DNA of 64,000 nt from Eubacteriales bacterium (GCA_024655885.1 JANLFN010000008.1:109638-173637), one strand, 5' to 3'; shown: positions 1-8,839, numbered from the stretch's first letter. Translations and numbers: made by a program. The notes: generated by a model not told the origin, from the sequence alone.

Positions 1-2
1 GG

Positions 3-431
3 GGATCACAGAAAGCTCCGTTCTTCTCACTTGCGACTGTAATGGAAATGATTGTTCCCGCCATGAGAAGATTGACCGACCATATTCACTCCAGGGGGTT
101 GTACGCCGATTTGCACAGCTGCGGGCATATCGAAAAGCTGGTTCCTGCGATGATTGAGGCCGGATGGGATTCGTGGTCCGGTATGCCAATGAATGACACT
201 CAAATGCTTTACGATAAATATGGTGATAAAATTATCATCGGTGTCATCCCCGATCAGTTTGATCCGGCAACAACCAGTGAAGAGGAACAGAGAGCCGCTG
301 CGGCAAAATATGTTGAAAAATTCTGTAAGCCTGGCAAGCCTTCCATCCTCAACATGTATGGTGCAGCAGTGCTAACCCCTGCCTACAGAGAAGAGCTCTA
401 TAAGCTTTCGAGAATTAAATACAGCGAGTAA
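3..431 (+). CDS. UroD-family methyltransferase, C-terminal part (5' end outside window)
   Basis: The reading frame is open from the first bases of the window, so the start lies upstream and only about 142 codons are visible. The fragment carries an HSCGH motif, the type of His/Cys zinc site used by the uroporphyrinogen-decarboxylase-fold methyltransferases (MtaA/MtbA-like) that move methyl groups to or from corrinoid proteins. It ends in the usual beta-alpha C-terminus and is followed by a clear terminator. A complete corrinoid methyl-transfer operon lies on the opposite strand 430 bases downstream, which supports a methyltransferase role rather than heme synthesis. The substrate cannot be told from the sequence. 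Confidence 0.8.
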   Translation, partial: GSQKAPFFSLATVMEMIVPAMRRLTDHIHSRGLYADLHSCGHIEKLVPAMIEAGWDSWSGMPMNDTQMLYDKYGDKIIIGVIPDQFDPATTSEEEQRAAAAKYVEKFCKPGKPSILNMYGAAVLTPAYREELYKLSRIKYSE

Positions 432-497
432 GAGAATTACATAATATTAGGAATAAGCCTTATTTAACGTTTGTATTCAGCTTGCTGAAGCGGTCAA

Positions 498-536
498 GGG
501 GCTGTTGCAAAAAGCAACAGTTCCTTTTTTATTTTT
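498..536 (+). terminator. Rho-independent terminator
   Basis: An 11-bp stem (498-508 with 514-524, two G-U pairs) around an AAAAA loop is followed by a T-rich tract (521-536). It sits about 65 bases after the stop of the partial methyltransferase. Confidence 0.85.
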
Positions 537-698
537 ACCCTGGTAATCAATTTTTTTCTCCATTTGGAGCAATGCCTTCATAACTCTTTCGGATTTTTCG
601 GGAAATGAAAATATAGTTCTGAGATACACAGTATGATAGAATAAGAGAGCAGTATTTATTTTCACACTAATCGTCCCCAGTGACTCATTCATAATATA

Positions 699-738
699 AA
701 AAGCTGAAACCTTTGTGGAGACAAAAATTTCAGCTTTT
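699..738. terminator. Hairpin terminator, probably bidirectional
   Basis: A perfect 11-bp inverted repeat (699-709 with 728-738) has an A-rich left flank and T-rich right flank, so it can stop transcripts from either side. It probably ends the minus-strand corrinoid operon. The rest of the 426-base gap at 432-857 shows no gene that I can support. Confidence 0.7.
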
Positions 739-857
739 TATCCTCTTTTGTTTTAACCATGCCTTCTTAAAAAAATGCGCCTAAACTTATAGATTTATTA
801 TACATTATATTCCATCCCTGGCCGATATAGCTTTCACAGGTTGTTTGCTTCCTGGCT

Positions 858-1670
858 CTACTGTGTTTTTTTTTCAGGCCCGATCCTTCCCAGGCGATAG
901 GCCTTACTGTACTTGCGTAAGAACCTGTCTTTATTCAGGAGCGCTTCAGCGGCAAGAATGGTTGCATAAGTATCTCTGTTCGTCGGATCGATGATGGCGG
1001 AATCCATACCTGCAGATAATGCAAGTGTCAGGAAATTTAGGTTGATGGCCTTTCTGTATGGCATTCCGAAAGATATGTTCGAGAGTCCTGACGTCGTCTT
1101 GACACCGGGATATCTATGTTTGATCTCACGTATGGCCTCCATAAAGCTCAGCATGGAATCATTGACTGCAGAAAGTGCCAGCACCAAAGGGTCAATATAG
1201 ATGCGTTCCGGCCCGATGCCGTATTCCGCGGCTTTTTCGATCAGCCGCGCAGCAATCTCAATCTTCCTCTCTGCCTCTGCCGGGATTCCCTTGTCATCAC
1301 AGGTCAGCGCTATCACCTGCCAGTCATTTCCCTTCATTAACGGAAAAATAACCTCGCATTTGTCGTCCTCCCCTGAAACCGAGTTAATGATCCCACTTCG
1401 TTTGATGCGCGGAATCACTTCTTTTAAAATATGTGCATTCGGACTGTCTACGCAAAGCGGGATATCTACAGCCTCCTGTACGGTGTCGACCAGCCAGCAA
1501 AGCGCTTCAAATTCTTTGTCCGTACTGGTTCCGGCACATACGTCAAGATAGTCTGCTCCCGAGTCCACCTGCCGTTTTGCCAGGTCGCGGATGAAATCGG
1601 CGTCGCGTCTTTCAATCGCCTGACCGACAGATGGGATAGAACCGTTAATTTTTTCTCCGATGATTATCAT
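858..1670 (-). CDS. Pterin-binding methyltetrahydrofolate:corrinoid methyltransferase
   Basis: A 270-residue protein with the pterin-binding (DHPS-like) TIM barrel of the MtgA/AcsE/CmuB type. Visible landmarks are GEKINGS near the N-terminus, DVCAG around residue 43, CVDSPN around residue 97 and GLSNISFG near residue 196, which line the tetrahydrofolate pocket in this family. It would move a methyl group between the corrinoid protein and tetrahydrofolate. AAAGGAG lies 9 bases before the ATG. It is the last gene of the four-gene minus-strand run that begins at 3679, so it should act with the corrinoid protein and UroD-type enzyme encoded upstream. The methyl donor is unknown. Confidence 0.88.
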   Translation of the reverse strand: MIIIGEKINGSIPSVGQAIERRDADFIRDLAKRQVDSGADYLDVCAGTSTDKEFEALCWLVDTVQEAVDIPLCVDSPNAHILKEVIPRIKRSGIINSVSGEDDKCEVIFPLMKGNDWQVIALTCDDKGIPAEAERKIEIAARLIEKAAEYGIGPERIYIDPLVLALSAVNDSMLSFMEAIREIKHRYPGVKTTSGLSNISFGMPYRKAINLNFLTLALSAGMDSAIIDPTNRDTYATILAAEALLNKDRFLRKYSKAYRLGRIGPEKKTQ

Positions 1671-1708
1671 TTTGCCAGTCTCCTTTGAGGTTTATGGGTG
1701 TAAAAACA

Positions 1709-1846
1709 TCAGGCCCACATTAAGAACAGAATCACTCCTACGATATAATTGGCCCGAGTGTTGTAGTCATCAGGCAGAAAATCCAATGTCTTTACAACTT
1801 CGTCAAAACCCTCCGGATACTTAGTAATATCAATTTTCTTCTCCAT
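1709..1846 (-). CDS. Small hydrophobic-tailed protein in corrinoid operon (45 aa)
   Basis: A 45-codon ORF between the UroD-type and pterin methyltransferases. GAGGAGGT sits 5 bases before its ATG, the strongest ribosome site in this operon, so it is very likely translated. Residues 1-31 are charged and polar; residues 33-45 (from NYIVGV to MWA) are hydrophobic and end the protein, suggesting a membrane or protein-contact tail. I do not recognise a family. The spacing (17 bases after the upstream stop, 38 before the next start) places it inside the operon. It could be a small partner of the methyltransferase complex, but that is only inference from position. Confidence 0.65.
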   Translation of the reverse strand: MEKKIDITKYPEGFDEVVKTLDFLPDDYNTRANYIVGVILFLMWA

Positions 1847-1863
1847 AATTTACCTCCTCATTT

Positions 1864-3027
1864 TTAGCGATACTCGCGCACAAAATCGCAAACCGCTTTC
1901 AGGTTTTCGGGATTAGTGTCATTTCGATAGGAAATCATCTTGTCCTGGCTGAGTATAAATCCTTCAGCCCCTAATTCGTCAATGAGATGCTTGGCATAAG
2001 AGACGCACTGCTCCTTGGTGCCGCCGCCCAGCAAGCTGGCGGGCATTCCTCCCGCAACACAGCAGTTGGGAAGGGCTTTTTTAAACTCAAAAACGTCGTC
2101 CTGCTCAATATGAATGGCAATATGACCCTTGGGATAATCCTTGAAGTATTCCCAGAACCGCCCGGAGATACCCTCAGCAAATATGTACAACGTTTTGTCT
2201 GCAGCAACCACAGCGTCAAGTACCTTCTTTAACGACGGCCAGTAAAATCTTTCCCACTGCTTGATGTTGAGAATGGTGTGCCCCAACATGGCAAATACTA
2301 AATCAAACGCATAGGTGCTGTCTCCTGTTGTGCCTTTTTCCAACTGTGAGAGCGCAGGGCTCAAGGCCATCTCATCAAGCAGCTCACATGTGGCCTTCAA
2401 TTTGTCGGGATTCTTACGCATGTCATAGGATACTCCCTTTATTCCGCGGAGGAAGTTAAACATCTGTTCAAACCCACACTGCACCATGGGAGTGGTCATC
2501 AATCCGTCGGGCACTCCGTATTCTCCTCTCAACCTGGCTCCCACACGCTGAATGTACTGCAGGCAGGCATTATATCTATTTACGACTTCGCCGAATTGCT
2601 TTACCGTCAGTTCGCTGTTGAAACGATTATACTTCCTTGGCATAACGGTCTCCCAGAGAAATTTGTTAAAGTTTTCAAGAAGTGCGTCATACTCGTCTTC
2701 CTTCATATAGGATATATCCCGGATATTCATTATTTCCTTTTCATCGTCGATTTCGTATGCGGATTGGCCGATGGGCTCGACTATTGATACAGGGTTGCGG
2801 ACACCATCATTGAGCAGCAGGTCGAAGTTGTATTTGCGTTGGAATTCAACCACGCATTTCTCCATGATATCCCAGTCGTGCAGCGCTTCGCTGATCTTAT
2901 AACCGCCGTCCAATATTATCCATGTCCAATAGTTGGCAAAATGCAGGGTTCTATCGGGCTTTCTCTCCATTCGAACGGCATCGTTAATAATCTGTTTCCT
3001 GTATGCCAGCAGTTCCTTGCTATCCAT
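1864..3027 (-). CDS. UroD-family corrinoid methyltransferase
   Basis: A uroporphyrinogen-decarboxylase-fold protein of about 387 residues. In this family such enzymes demethylate a substrate and load a partner corrinoid protein, or transfer methyl from it. The corrinoid gene directly upstream and pterin enzyme downstream support that reading over heme biosynthesis. The C-terminal part has the family's HIEQDD and CCVAGGMP region, likely near the metal and substrate site. An in-frame ATG at 3036 lies right against the GGGGG ribosome site; the ATG at 3027 has a 9-base spacing and is preferred. The substrate cannot be named. It is a distant relative of the partial enzyme at the window's left edge. 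Confidence 0.85.
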   Translation of the reverse strand: MDSKELLAYRKQIINDAVRMERKPDRTLHFANYWTWIILDGGYKISEALHDWDIMEKCVVEFQRKYNFDLLLNDGVRNPVSIVEPIGQSAYEIDDEKEIMNIRDISYMKEDEYDALLENFNKFLWETVMPRKYNRFNSELTVKQFGEVVNRYNACLQYIQRVGARLRGEYGVPDGLMTTPMVQCGFEQMFNFLRGIKGVSYDMRKNPDKLKATCELLDEMALSPALSQLEKGTTGDSTYAFDLVFAMLGHTILNIKQWERFYWPSLKKVLDAVVAADKTLYIFAEGISGRFWEYFKDYPKGHIAIHIEQDDVFEFKKALPNCCVAGGMPASLLGGGTKEQCVSYAKHLIDELGAEGFILSQDKMISYRNDTNPENLKAVCDFVREYR

Positions 3028-3046
3028 ATTTTTCATCCCCCTTTTT

Positions 3047-3679
3047 TCAAATCAGCCAATTGCGGCATATCTCTACACTTTTTGCCGCATTGAGCGACCA
3101 GGCATCTGCTCCTACAAATTTGCAGTATTCAGCGGTAACCGGTGCTCCCCCAATAATAATCTTGACATCATCGCGAATCCCTGCACCCTTGAATGCATCC
3201 ACCGTAGCCTTCATGGAATCAATTGCAAGTGTCAGGACTCCGCTCAATCCGATGACCTTGATTTTCTGGTCCCTTGCTGTCTGAACTATGGTTGCCGGCG
3301 CAACATCAATGCCGAGATCGATCACTTCAATCCCTCCGGCTTCCAGCATGGCTTTTACGATGTTTTTACCGATATCATGCAGGTCACCCTGTACAGTACA
3401 TAGGATCATCTTTCCTATGTTACCTCCAGCACCTACCGCAATTGCCGGTTTAATGATAGCCATCGCCTGAGTCATCAGCTCACCTGCAAAAATCAGATCG
3501 GCAACAAAATACTCTCCTGATTCAAAAAGGTCACCCACGACATTCATGCCTTCCTGGCAAGCTGCCAATGCTTCGTCTGCACCTTTGCCGCCTGCTGCCA
3601 TCAGTTCCTCCAGCAGTTCGATTACTGTGCTGTTGTCCAATTCTCCCATAGCTGTTTTAAGTTTTTCGAAATCAATCAT
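3047..3679 (-). CDS. Corrinoid (B12-binding) methyltransferase protein, MtaC/MtbC-like
   Basis: A 210-residue two-domain corrinoid carrier. Residues 1-85 are the helical methionine-synthase-like cap. The Rossmann domain has the base-off signature D99-L-H101-D-I-G104, where His101 would be the lower cobalt ligand, then SGVLTL near residue 146 and IIIGGAP near 175. It carries a methyl group on cobalt between the UroD-type and pterin methyltransferases of this operon. GAGGGGGT precedes the ATG. It is the first gene of the run, so the promoter should lie in 3680-3840, but I see no convincing -35/-10 pair there. No RamA-type reductive activator is in the window. Confidence 0.92.
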   Translation of the reverse strand: MIDFEKLKTAMGELDNSTVIELLEELMAAGGKGADEALAACQEGMNVVGDLFESGEYFVADLIFAGELMTQAMAIIKPAIAVGAGGNIGKMILCTVQGDLHDIGKNIVKAMLEAGGIEVIDLGIDVAPATIVQTARDQKIKVIGLSGVLTLAIDSMKATVDAFKGAGIRDDVKIIIGGAPVTAEYCKFVGADAWSLNAAKSVEICRNWLI

Positions 3680-3773
3680 GCAAGAACCCCCTCTAAAGTG
3701 GTCTTAATCCTTAGGCTAAACTCTTACACCCATTTAAAACCCCTGTTGGCCTATGTCTCGTCTATTTGAACAA

Positions 3774-3803
3774 CAATAAAAAGCCTTCACACTTCGTGCA
3801 AGA
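3774..3803 (-). terminator. Possible terminator after the transposase gene
   Basis: Read on the minus strand, an imperfect hairpin (about 3783-3803, closed by a GAA loop) runs into TTTTTATTGTTG. The stem has several G-U pairs and a bulge, so this is a weak call. Confidence 0.4.
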
Positions 3804-3839
3804 CCTTTGGTTTTTGACTCTTTCTATGGATTTTTTATT

Positions 3840-4763
3840 TTACCCCACCTGAATTAAAGAATTGAAAGCATGGCGATACCGCACATGCCTGCTGAAGAGC
3901 CTGAAGCCCTCATTGGACAACCTGGATATTCCTGACATGGACATATTGCCTATGTATTCGCATATCCTCTTATAGGTATAGCCGCATAAGACCCTCATGA
4001 CATAGGTTACGAAAGCTCTTATGCTGCTCGTTTCCCTGCTGTACTTTGTCCTTAACCTCTCCGGAAGCCTCTCTCCTAAAGCTTCCCCGATTTTCCGGAT
4101 TAATTCCTCCGGGGATTCATACCTTACTACCGGCTTCTTCTCACTTCTGTACTCGTTTTCGGTGTACGCCCGCAGGATGCGGTCGTCCACTTCCTTCATG
4201 ATGCCTGTCTCTCTCATGCACTCCGTGAAGGCCCGGTACTTTTGCCGGGCCAGGCTCTTGTCATAGCTGAAAAGCTTCAGCAGAAACTCTGTGTCCACAA
4301 GGCCTTCCGCGTCCTTCCTGCACCCGGTATAAATGCCGTAGGACGAATACCGGTACAATTCCTCTTTGCCGGCATAGTCCGGCAGGTCCTTTGCGTTGTT
4401 GTGGATGTAGGCCGACAGGGTGAGACTGTAAGTGTCGTTGTCCACGATGGTACTGGCAAAACGCCCCTGGAACAGGTGCCCATGGCGCTGGTAGCGCCGG
4501 TTGTAGTAGGTGACATAGGCGGTGTTGAGGCTGAGCATGAAGGAGGAAATATCGAATCCGCAGGGATTGATGTATAGATGCACATGGCTGTTCATGAGAC
4601 AGTAGGCGTAGATTTTGCAATAATACTTCTCTGTATAGCGCTTTAGCAGTGTGAGGTAATAGGCTTTATCTTCGTCACACCGGAAAAGGTCTATTTCGCT
4701 GATGCTCCTAGACATCACGTGATACATGGATTCTCCGGATTTTTTCCTTGCGGCTCTGGGCAT
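3840..4763 (-). CDS. REP-associated tyrosine transposase (Y1_Tnp/IS200-like, RAYT)
   Basis: About 307 residues from the chosen ATG (ribosome site GGTGAGGAGG upstream; an ATG 54 bases further up lacks one). The HUH motif HVHLY (residues 60-64), GHLFQGRF (95-102) and a YIHNNAKDL segment carrying the likely catalytic tyrosine define the Y1 transposase domain. The C-terminal 130 residues are an extra helical region, possibly DNA-binding, that simple IS200 TnpA lacks. Such single-copy proteins usually act on short REP palindromes rather than moving a full IS. No IS200-type ends surround it, but a nested palindrome lies 32 bases upstream of the start. Confidence 0.85.
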   Translation of the reverse strand: MPRAARKKSGESMYHVMSRSISEIDLFRCDEDKAYYLTLLKRYTEKYYCKIYAYCLMNSHVHLYINPCGFDISSFMLSLNTAYVTYYNRRYQRHGHLFQGRFASTIVDNDTYSLTLSAYIHNNAKDLPDYAGKEELYRYSSYGIYTGCRKDAEGLVDTEFLLKLFSYDKSLARQKYRAFTECMRETGIMKEVDDRILRAYTENEYRSEKKPVVRYESPEELIRKIGEALGERLPERLRTKYSRETSSIRAFVTYVMRVLCGYTYKRICEYIGNMSMSGISRLSNEGFRLFSRHVRYRHAFNSLIQVG

Positions 4764-4794
4764 CCTCCTCACCTCTAGGGATATTTTATCACAT

Positions 4795-4843
4795 AAGGGA
4801 CAAATTGTAAAGAACAAATGTTCTTTCTGCAGGAATGTCCCTT
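4795..4843. repeat. Nested palindrome, possible REP-like target of the RAYT
   Basis: An outer 8-bp inverted repeat (AAGGGACA at 4795-4802, TGTCCCTT at 4836-4843) encloses a perfect inner hairpin (AAAGAACA 4809-4816, TGTTCTTT 4819-4826). A further TGTCCCT follows at 4858. It sits in the short gap between the divergent transposase and thioesterase genes. Confidence 0.6.
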
Positions 4844-4898
4844 TATTTGTGCAGAACTGTCCCTCTATAAAAAAAGAACCGCCCCCTTATATTTGTGG

Positions 4899-4904
4899 TA
4901 TAAT
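4899..4904 (+). promoter_or_regulatory. Possible -10 box for the thioesterase gene
   Basis: A perfect TATAAT lies 42 bases before the thioesterase start. No matching -35 is seen at 16-18 bases, so this is tentative. Confidence 0.4.
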
Positions 4905-4945
4905 ACTTAGCATAATATACCATATTGTTTCAAAGGAGTTTTGTT

Positions 4946-5710
4946 ATGGACCCTGTATCCAAGTACTCCCATCCATATCAGATCATGGCCTGCGATGTGG
5001 ACTTTATGAAAAAGCTTAAGCTCAGCGCCGCCTTCAATTATTTCCAGGAAATCGCCGGCCTGCATGCGGACAACCTGGGAATCGGCTTCAACCGCATTTA
5101 CCGGGAATTCGGGGTGGCATGGGTGCTGATGCGCATGCGGGTGGACATAGAGCGATACCCGGTGTGGGAAGAAGAAGTAACCATTGAAACCTGGCCCCAG
5201 CTGCCAAGGAAATATGACTTTGACAGGGATTACATCGTCAGGGACGCAGAGGGAAAGGCCATCATGCGGGCTGTGTCCACCTGGGTTATTGTGGATGTTG
5301 CCACCAGGGAGATCAAAAAGTCGGAGGTCATTGCCATAGACTATCCTCCTATAACCGTAGAAAGGGCCATCGAGTGCACCCTCGGCAAGATCAAGCCCCA
5401 GGGCCAGCCTCAAATAGCCTATAAAAGGGTGATCGGCTGCAGTGACATCGATATGAACGGTCATATCAACAATTCCAAATACGTGGACTTTATTATGGAC
5501 TGCTTCTCTGTTGAGGATTTAAAGAAATATTCCGCCAAATCCATCCAAGTGAATTATCTGAAAGAGTCCTTCCCCGGAGATACCATTGCCCTGTATAAAA
5601 ACACCGATGCAGCCGAGACCGGCCAGGTGTTCGTCGAAGGCATCAATGAGAAGGATGGAAGTACGGTTTTTAATTCCCGGATTTCCATTCTGCCTTCCAC
5701 CTGTATTTAA
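4946..5710 (+). CDS. Acyl-ACP thioesterase (FatA/FatB family)
   Basis: A 254-residue double hot-dog enzyme that releases fatty acids from acyl carrier protein in the cytoplasm. The second hot-dog domain has the family catalytic stretch D169-M-N-G-H173-I-N-N-S-K-Y179. The N-terminal half has the matching substrate-tunnel domain, with HPYQIMACDVD at the start and FQEIAGLHAD near residue 33. The start is fixed by AAAGGAG 7-8 bases upstream. It is transcribed alone, divergent from the transposase. Anaerobic Firmicutes often have one copy; the released chain length cannot be inferred. Confidence 0.9.
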   Translation: MDPVSKYSHPYQIMACDVDFMKKLKLSAAFNYFQEIAGLHADNLGIGFNRIYREFGVAWVLMRMRVDIERYPVWEEEVTIETWPQLPRKYDFDRDYIVRDAEGKAIMRAVSTWVIVDVATREIKKSEVIAIDYPPITVERAIECTLGKIKPQGQPQIAYKRVIGCSDIDMNGHINNSKYVDFIMDCFSVEDLKKYSAKSIQVNYLKESFPGDTIALYKNTDAAETGQVFVEGINEKDGSTVFNSRISILPSTCI

Positions 5711-5744
5711 ATAGGGAGGCAATTTCTTTTGAGGAAAGAGAAAT

Positions 5745-8063
5745 TTATTGAGGAGAAGGGGGCAGCTTCCCGCGCCACTCTACCGTGATACGGGTACCCT
5801 CCTCCGGGGCACCCTCGATATGAAAGGAGGCACCGATGGCCTCTGCGCGCTCCCGCATAATCCCCAGACCCAGGTGGTCGCCGTTGACGCCCGCCGGATT
5901 AAAGCCCCGGCCGTTGTCACTGACAATGAGCCGGATAAGGGTGGTATCCTGTCTTTCGGGCGGCTTGCCGCCGGTCAGGACGATGGACGCCCTGTCGGCC
6001 CCAGAGTGCTTTACCGTATTGTTCAGTGCCTCCTGGGCAATTCTGTACAGGGCTATTTTGACGTCGGTGGGAATGTCGGCGCACCCTTCCACCTCTAAAG
6101 AAACGGGTATCCTCGCCCGCCCTGCGGTGGCTTCGGACAAATGCCTGAGCAGTTCTCCAATACCGGCTTCCACCAGAGAGGCGGGCCTGAGCTCCAAAAG
6201 CAGCGTGCGCATCTCCGCAAGGGCCCCCCGGGTAAGCTGTCTCAGCTCCTCCAGGCGTTTCAATCCCTCTTCCCGGCTCCGTTCCCATATTTTTGGCAGC
6301 ACTTCCGCAATGAGGCTGGCGGAAAAAAGGGTCTGCGTCACTGCGTCATGGAGGTCCCTGGCCAGCCTGCTTCTTTCCGCCGCGACAGCCAGTTCCTGGG
6401 CCTGTGCGCGGAGTCTCGTGTTGTCTATGGCCAGGGCTGCCTGATCGGCATAGGTGGCCAGCAAATCCAATTCATCCCTGGAAAGGCTGCGGCTTTTCTT
6501 CAAATACAGGACAATGCCCCCATAGATCTCCTCTTTACATATGAGCGGGACTGCCACCAGCGCATTGCAGTATTTTAGAAGCCAGTCGAACTGCTCTTTT
6601 AACTGGGGGGCCATTACAATGCTTTTTTTTACCAAATCCTCCATGTCATCTATAACCACCGGCTTCCGCTGCATGACCGCCCGGCCCACGGCGCCTTCCC
6701 CCACCGGCACCGCCGTTTTGGCCGTGTACTCCGCCGGAAGGCCGCAAGACGCCTCTATGGTAAGTACCTCCCCCCCGTTCTGGAGCCTGTATAAGGCTCC
6801 AGTCTCAGTCCCCACCAGGCGTACCGCCTGGTTGACTATATAATCCAGTATATCCGACAAAGGGCGGTTGGAATTTAATATGGCCAGCATATCCCGCAGC
6901 CCTTCGGCCACTCTCCTCCTCTGCTCATCCTCCTGATGCCGCCGCCGTTCATCCTGGTACATGCGTGCGTTTTCAATTCCTATCACTGCGCTGGAGGCAA
7001 ACATGCTAAGAATGCGCTCATCCTCAGAATTAAACTCGCCTTCAAGCTTATTGGTGGCTGTAATAACTCCCACAGGCTTGGTTCCGGCAATCAAAGGCAC
7101 GCTGAGATATCCCCGTACTTCGGTTCCACCGATGAAATCCTGATTTGCGCCGGGAACCGCCGGCGCGCTTTTCAGTATGACGGACTTTCCAAGCAGCAGG
7201 TTTCGTCCCATCTCAGAGCTTTCAACAGGTACACGGTAGCCTATCAGCCCCGATTGGTCCTCCCCGGAAAATACCGAAAAAACCAGTTCATCCCCGTCAA
7301 CCAGAAAAACAGCGGTAGAGCGGCAGCGGGTCAATCTTCTCGACTCGTCGGCTATGAGCTTCAATACCGTGTCCAGGTCTAAACGGCTTGTTATGGCCTG
7401 CTGGACCGCAAGCATGGTTTTCAGCTCATCCGACTGCTTAAGGGTTTCATTATAAAGCCTCGCATTTTCGAATTCTATGGCCGCCTGATTGGCAAAAGCC
7501 ATGCCCAGCTCAATGTGCCGGGGAAGATAAGCGCCGGGCTCGCCGCTGTCTATGGTTAAAACGCCGATAACCCTGTCCTTGACCACCAGGGGAATGCCGA
7601 TCCACGACCGTATATACTTAAGGGTCGTCTCAAAATACTTCCCCAGCGCTTCCCTGAACATACGAGCATGCGGCGTATCGCCGTTGACATCCGAAATGAT
7701 GACGGGCTTTTTGCCCATAATAATTTCCCGTCCCAGGGGTATCTCCCTGTACAAGAAGGAGTAATTCATCTCTTCCTCCGCCGAAAGCACGCTCCGGTGC
7801 GCCATGAGCTTCAGAGCCTCCCCTTCTATGACGAAGATCTTGGCGCCTTTATAGTCTATGATGGTTTTCAGCCGGTCAAGGATGGACTCCATGAGGGGCT
7901 TGATCTCCATGGTGGAGGACACCAGATTGGATACCTCCAAAAGCGTTGACAGCAGCTGCGTGCGCTGCTCCAAACGGGCATCGGCGCGTTCCCGCTCGGC
8001 GATTTCGCGGGTCAACTCCTCGTTAATCCGGGTAAGCTCGTTAATATCATGCAAGGACGACAT
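5745..8063 (-). CDS. Multi-GAF sensor histidine kinase (NarL/LiaS type)
   Basis: A 772-residue cytosolic kinase. A short N-terminal coiled coil (1-45) is followed by three GAF domains (about 35-200, 215-365, 385-550). The HisKA_3 dimerisation domain has ARDLHDAVTQ with phospho-acceptor His572, and the ATPase has the N-box around 678-690, DNGRGF (716-721) and GLGIM (732-736). No membrane segment is visible, so the signal is probably a bound small molecule or redox cofactor. GAGGTG lies 5 bases before the ATG. No response regulator gene is adjacent, so the partner is encoded elsewhere. Confidence 0.92.
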   Translation of the reverse strand: MSSLHDINELTRINEELTREIAERERADARLEQRTQLLSTLLEVSNLVSSTMEIKPLMESILDRLKTIIDYKGAKIFVIEGEALKLMAHRSVLSAEEEMNYSFLYREIPLGREIIMGKKPVIISDVNGDTPHARMFREALGKYFETTLKYIRSWIGIPLVVKDRVIGVLTIDSGEPGAYLPRHIELGMAFANQAAIEFENARLYNETLKQSDELKTMLAVQQAITSRLDLDTVLKLIADESRRLTRCRSTAVFLVDGDELVFSVFSGEDQSGLIGYRVPVESSEMGRNLLLGKSVILKSAPAVPGANQDFIGGTEVRGYLSVPLIAGTKPVGVITATNKLEGEFNSEDERILSMFASSAVIGIENARMYQDERRRHQEDEQRRRVAEGLRDMLAILNSNRPLSDILDYIVNQAVRLVGTETGALYRLQNGGEVLTIEASCGLPAEYTAKTAVPVGEGAVGRAVMQRKPVVIDDMEDLVKKSIVMAPQLKEQFDWLLKYCNALVAVPLICKEEIYGGIVLYLKKSRSLSRDELDLLATYADQAALAIDNTRLRAQAQELAVAAERSRLARDLHDAVTQTLFSASLIAEVLPKIWERSREEGLKRLEELRQLTRGALAEMRTLLLELRPASLVEAGIGELLRHLSEATAGRARIPVSLEVEGCADIPTDVKIALYRIAQEALNNTVKHSGADRASIVLTGGKPPERQDTTLIRLIVSDNGRGFNPAGVNGDHLGLGIMRERAEAIGASFHIEGAPEEGTRITVEWRGKLPPSPQ

Positions 8064-8190
8064 AGCAACACCTCAAATTCAGACGTATATAAAAATATTA
8101 TAGTATAATGGAGGATATATCAAGTGGGGGTTCACGGCATTTAGGCGGTCCTCCTCTGAGCAGCAGACTCCTTGCCCACATTAAGGTGCC

Positions 8191-8241
8191 GAAAAAGCAA
8201 GCAAGAGTTAAGAGATCCGGTCCCTCACCCTTGCTCGCTTT
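8191..8241 (-). terminator. Rho-independent terminator after the flavodoxin/FMN pair
   Basis: On the minus strand a 15-bp stem with two G-U pairs (8227-8241 with 8194-8208) runs into TTTTTC. It separates the flavin pair upstream from the histidine kinase. The rest of 8064-8437 is AT-rich and shows no gene. Confidence 0.75.
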
Positions 8242-8437
8242 AGAGAAGTTTATCTAATAACCTGTACTGTATGTATATAGGCTATCTACCTGTTTCGACA
8301 ATTTTCTCAGTAAAAAAGTAAAATCCGTCAATAAAAATTAAACCACAATATTCTGAATTTTTTTTATTTTACTATCGAAATGGCAAATTTCACTGTCGAA
8401 ATCCCTTTTTCGTATCACCTCATGCCCCATTAAACCG

Positions 8438-8839
8438 CTACTCCTTTTTGGTTCCGCCTGAGAGCGCATTTTCTATGGATTTCAGGTAGGCCTTGGAAGT
8501 GACCGTCGCTCCCGAAACAACGTCCACATTGACATCCTGTTTTTCAATTACTTCTTGGATCATTTTATCCGTGACGTCTTTCAAGGGAAATCGGACATCC
8601 TTTAATATCCGGATATCACTGATTTTATGGTCCTTTACGGTAACCTCCACCTCGTTTGACCACCTGCCCAGCTTGTAGCTGCCCTTATAGTCCCCGTCCT
8701 GGATGCCGGCGAGGTCCACACTGTTCAATGTTACCTTGGCCCCTTCCGCCAGCCCTCTTGTAATATAGAAGCCAAAACCGCCGGCGATAAGCACCAGAAC
8801 GGCCAATACGATTAATGCCCCTTTAAAAAATTTACTCAT
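8438..8839 (-). CDS. Membrane-anchored FMN-binding domain protein
   Basis: A 133-residue protein with one N-terminal membrane segment (residues 5-27) and an extracytoplasmic FMN_bind domain like those of NqrC/RnfG. The motif S109-G-A-T112-V-T-S matches the flavinylation site where ApbE links FMN to the threonine. The ATG overlaps the stop of the upstream flavodoxin gene by 4 bases, so the two are translationally coupled and probably pass electrons between a cytosolic flavodoxin and a cell-surface flavin. No ApbE gene is in the window. Confidence 0.88.
   Translation of the reverse strand: MSKFFKGALIVLAVLVLIAGGFGFYITRGLAEGAKVTLNSVDLAGIQDGDYKGSYKLGRWSNEVEVTVKDHKISDIRILKDVRFPLKDVTDKMIQEVIEKQDVNVDVVSGATVTSKAYLKSIENALSGGTKKE

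Noticed and set aside
477..692. 71-codon minus-strand ORF
   Set aside because: It runs through the terminator hairpin at 498-536, has no ribosome site and no recognisable sequence.
5745..8063. Histidine kinase considered as part of a complete two-component pair
   Set aside because: No response regulator gene is adjacent; the receiver relic at 27510 is of the hybrid-kinase type and far away.
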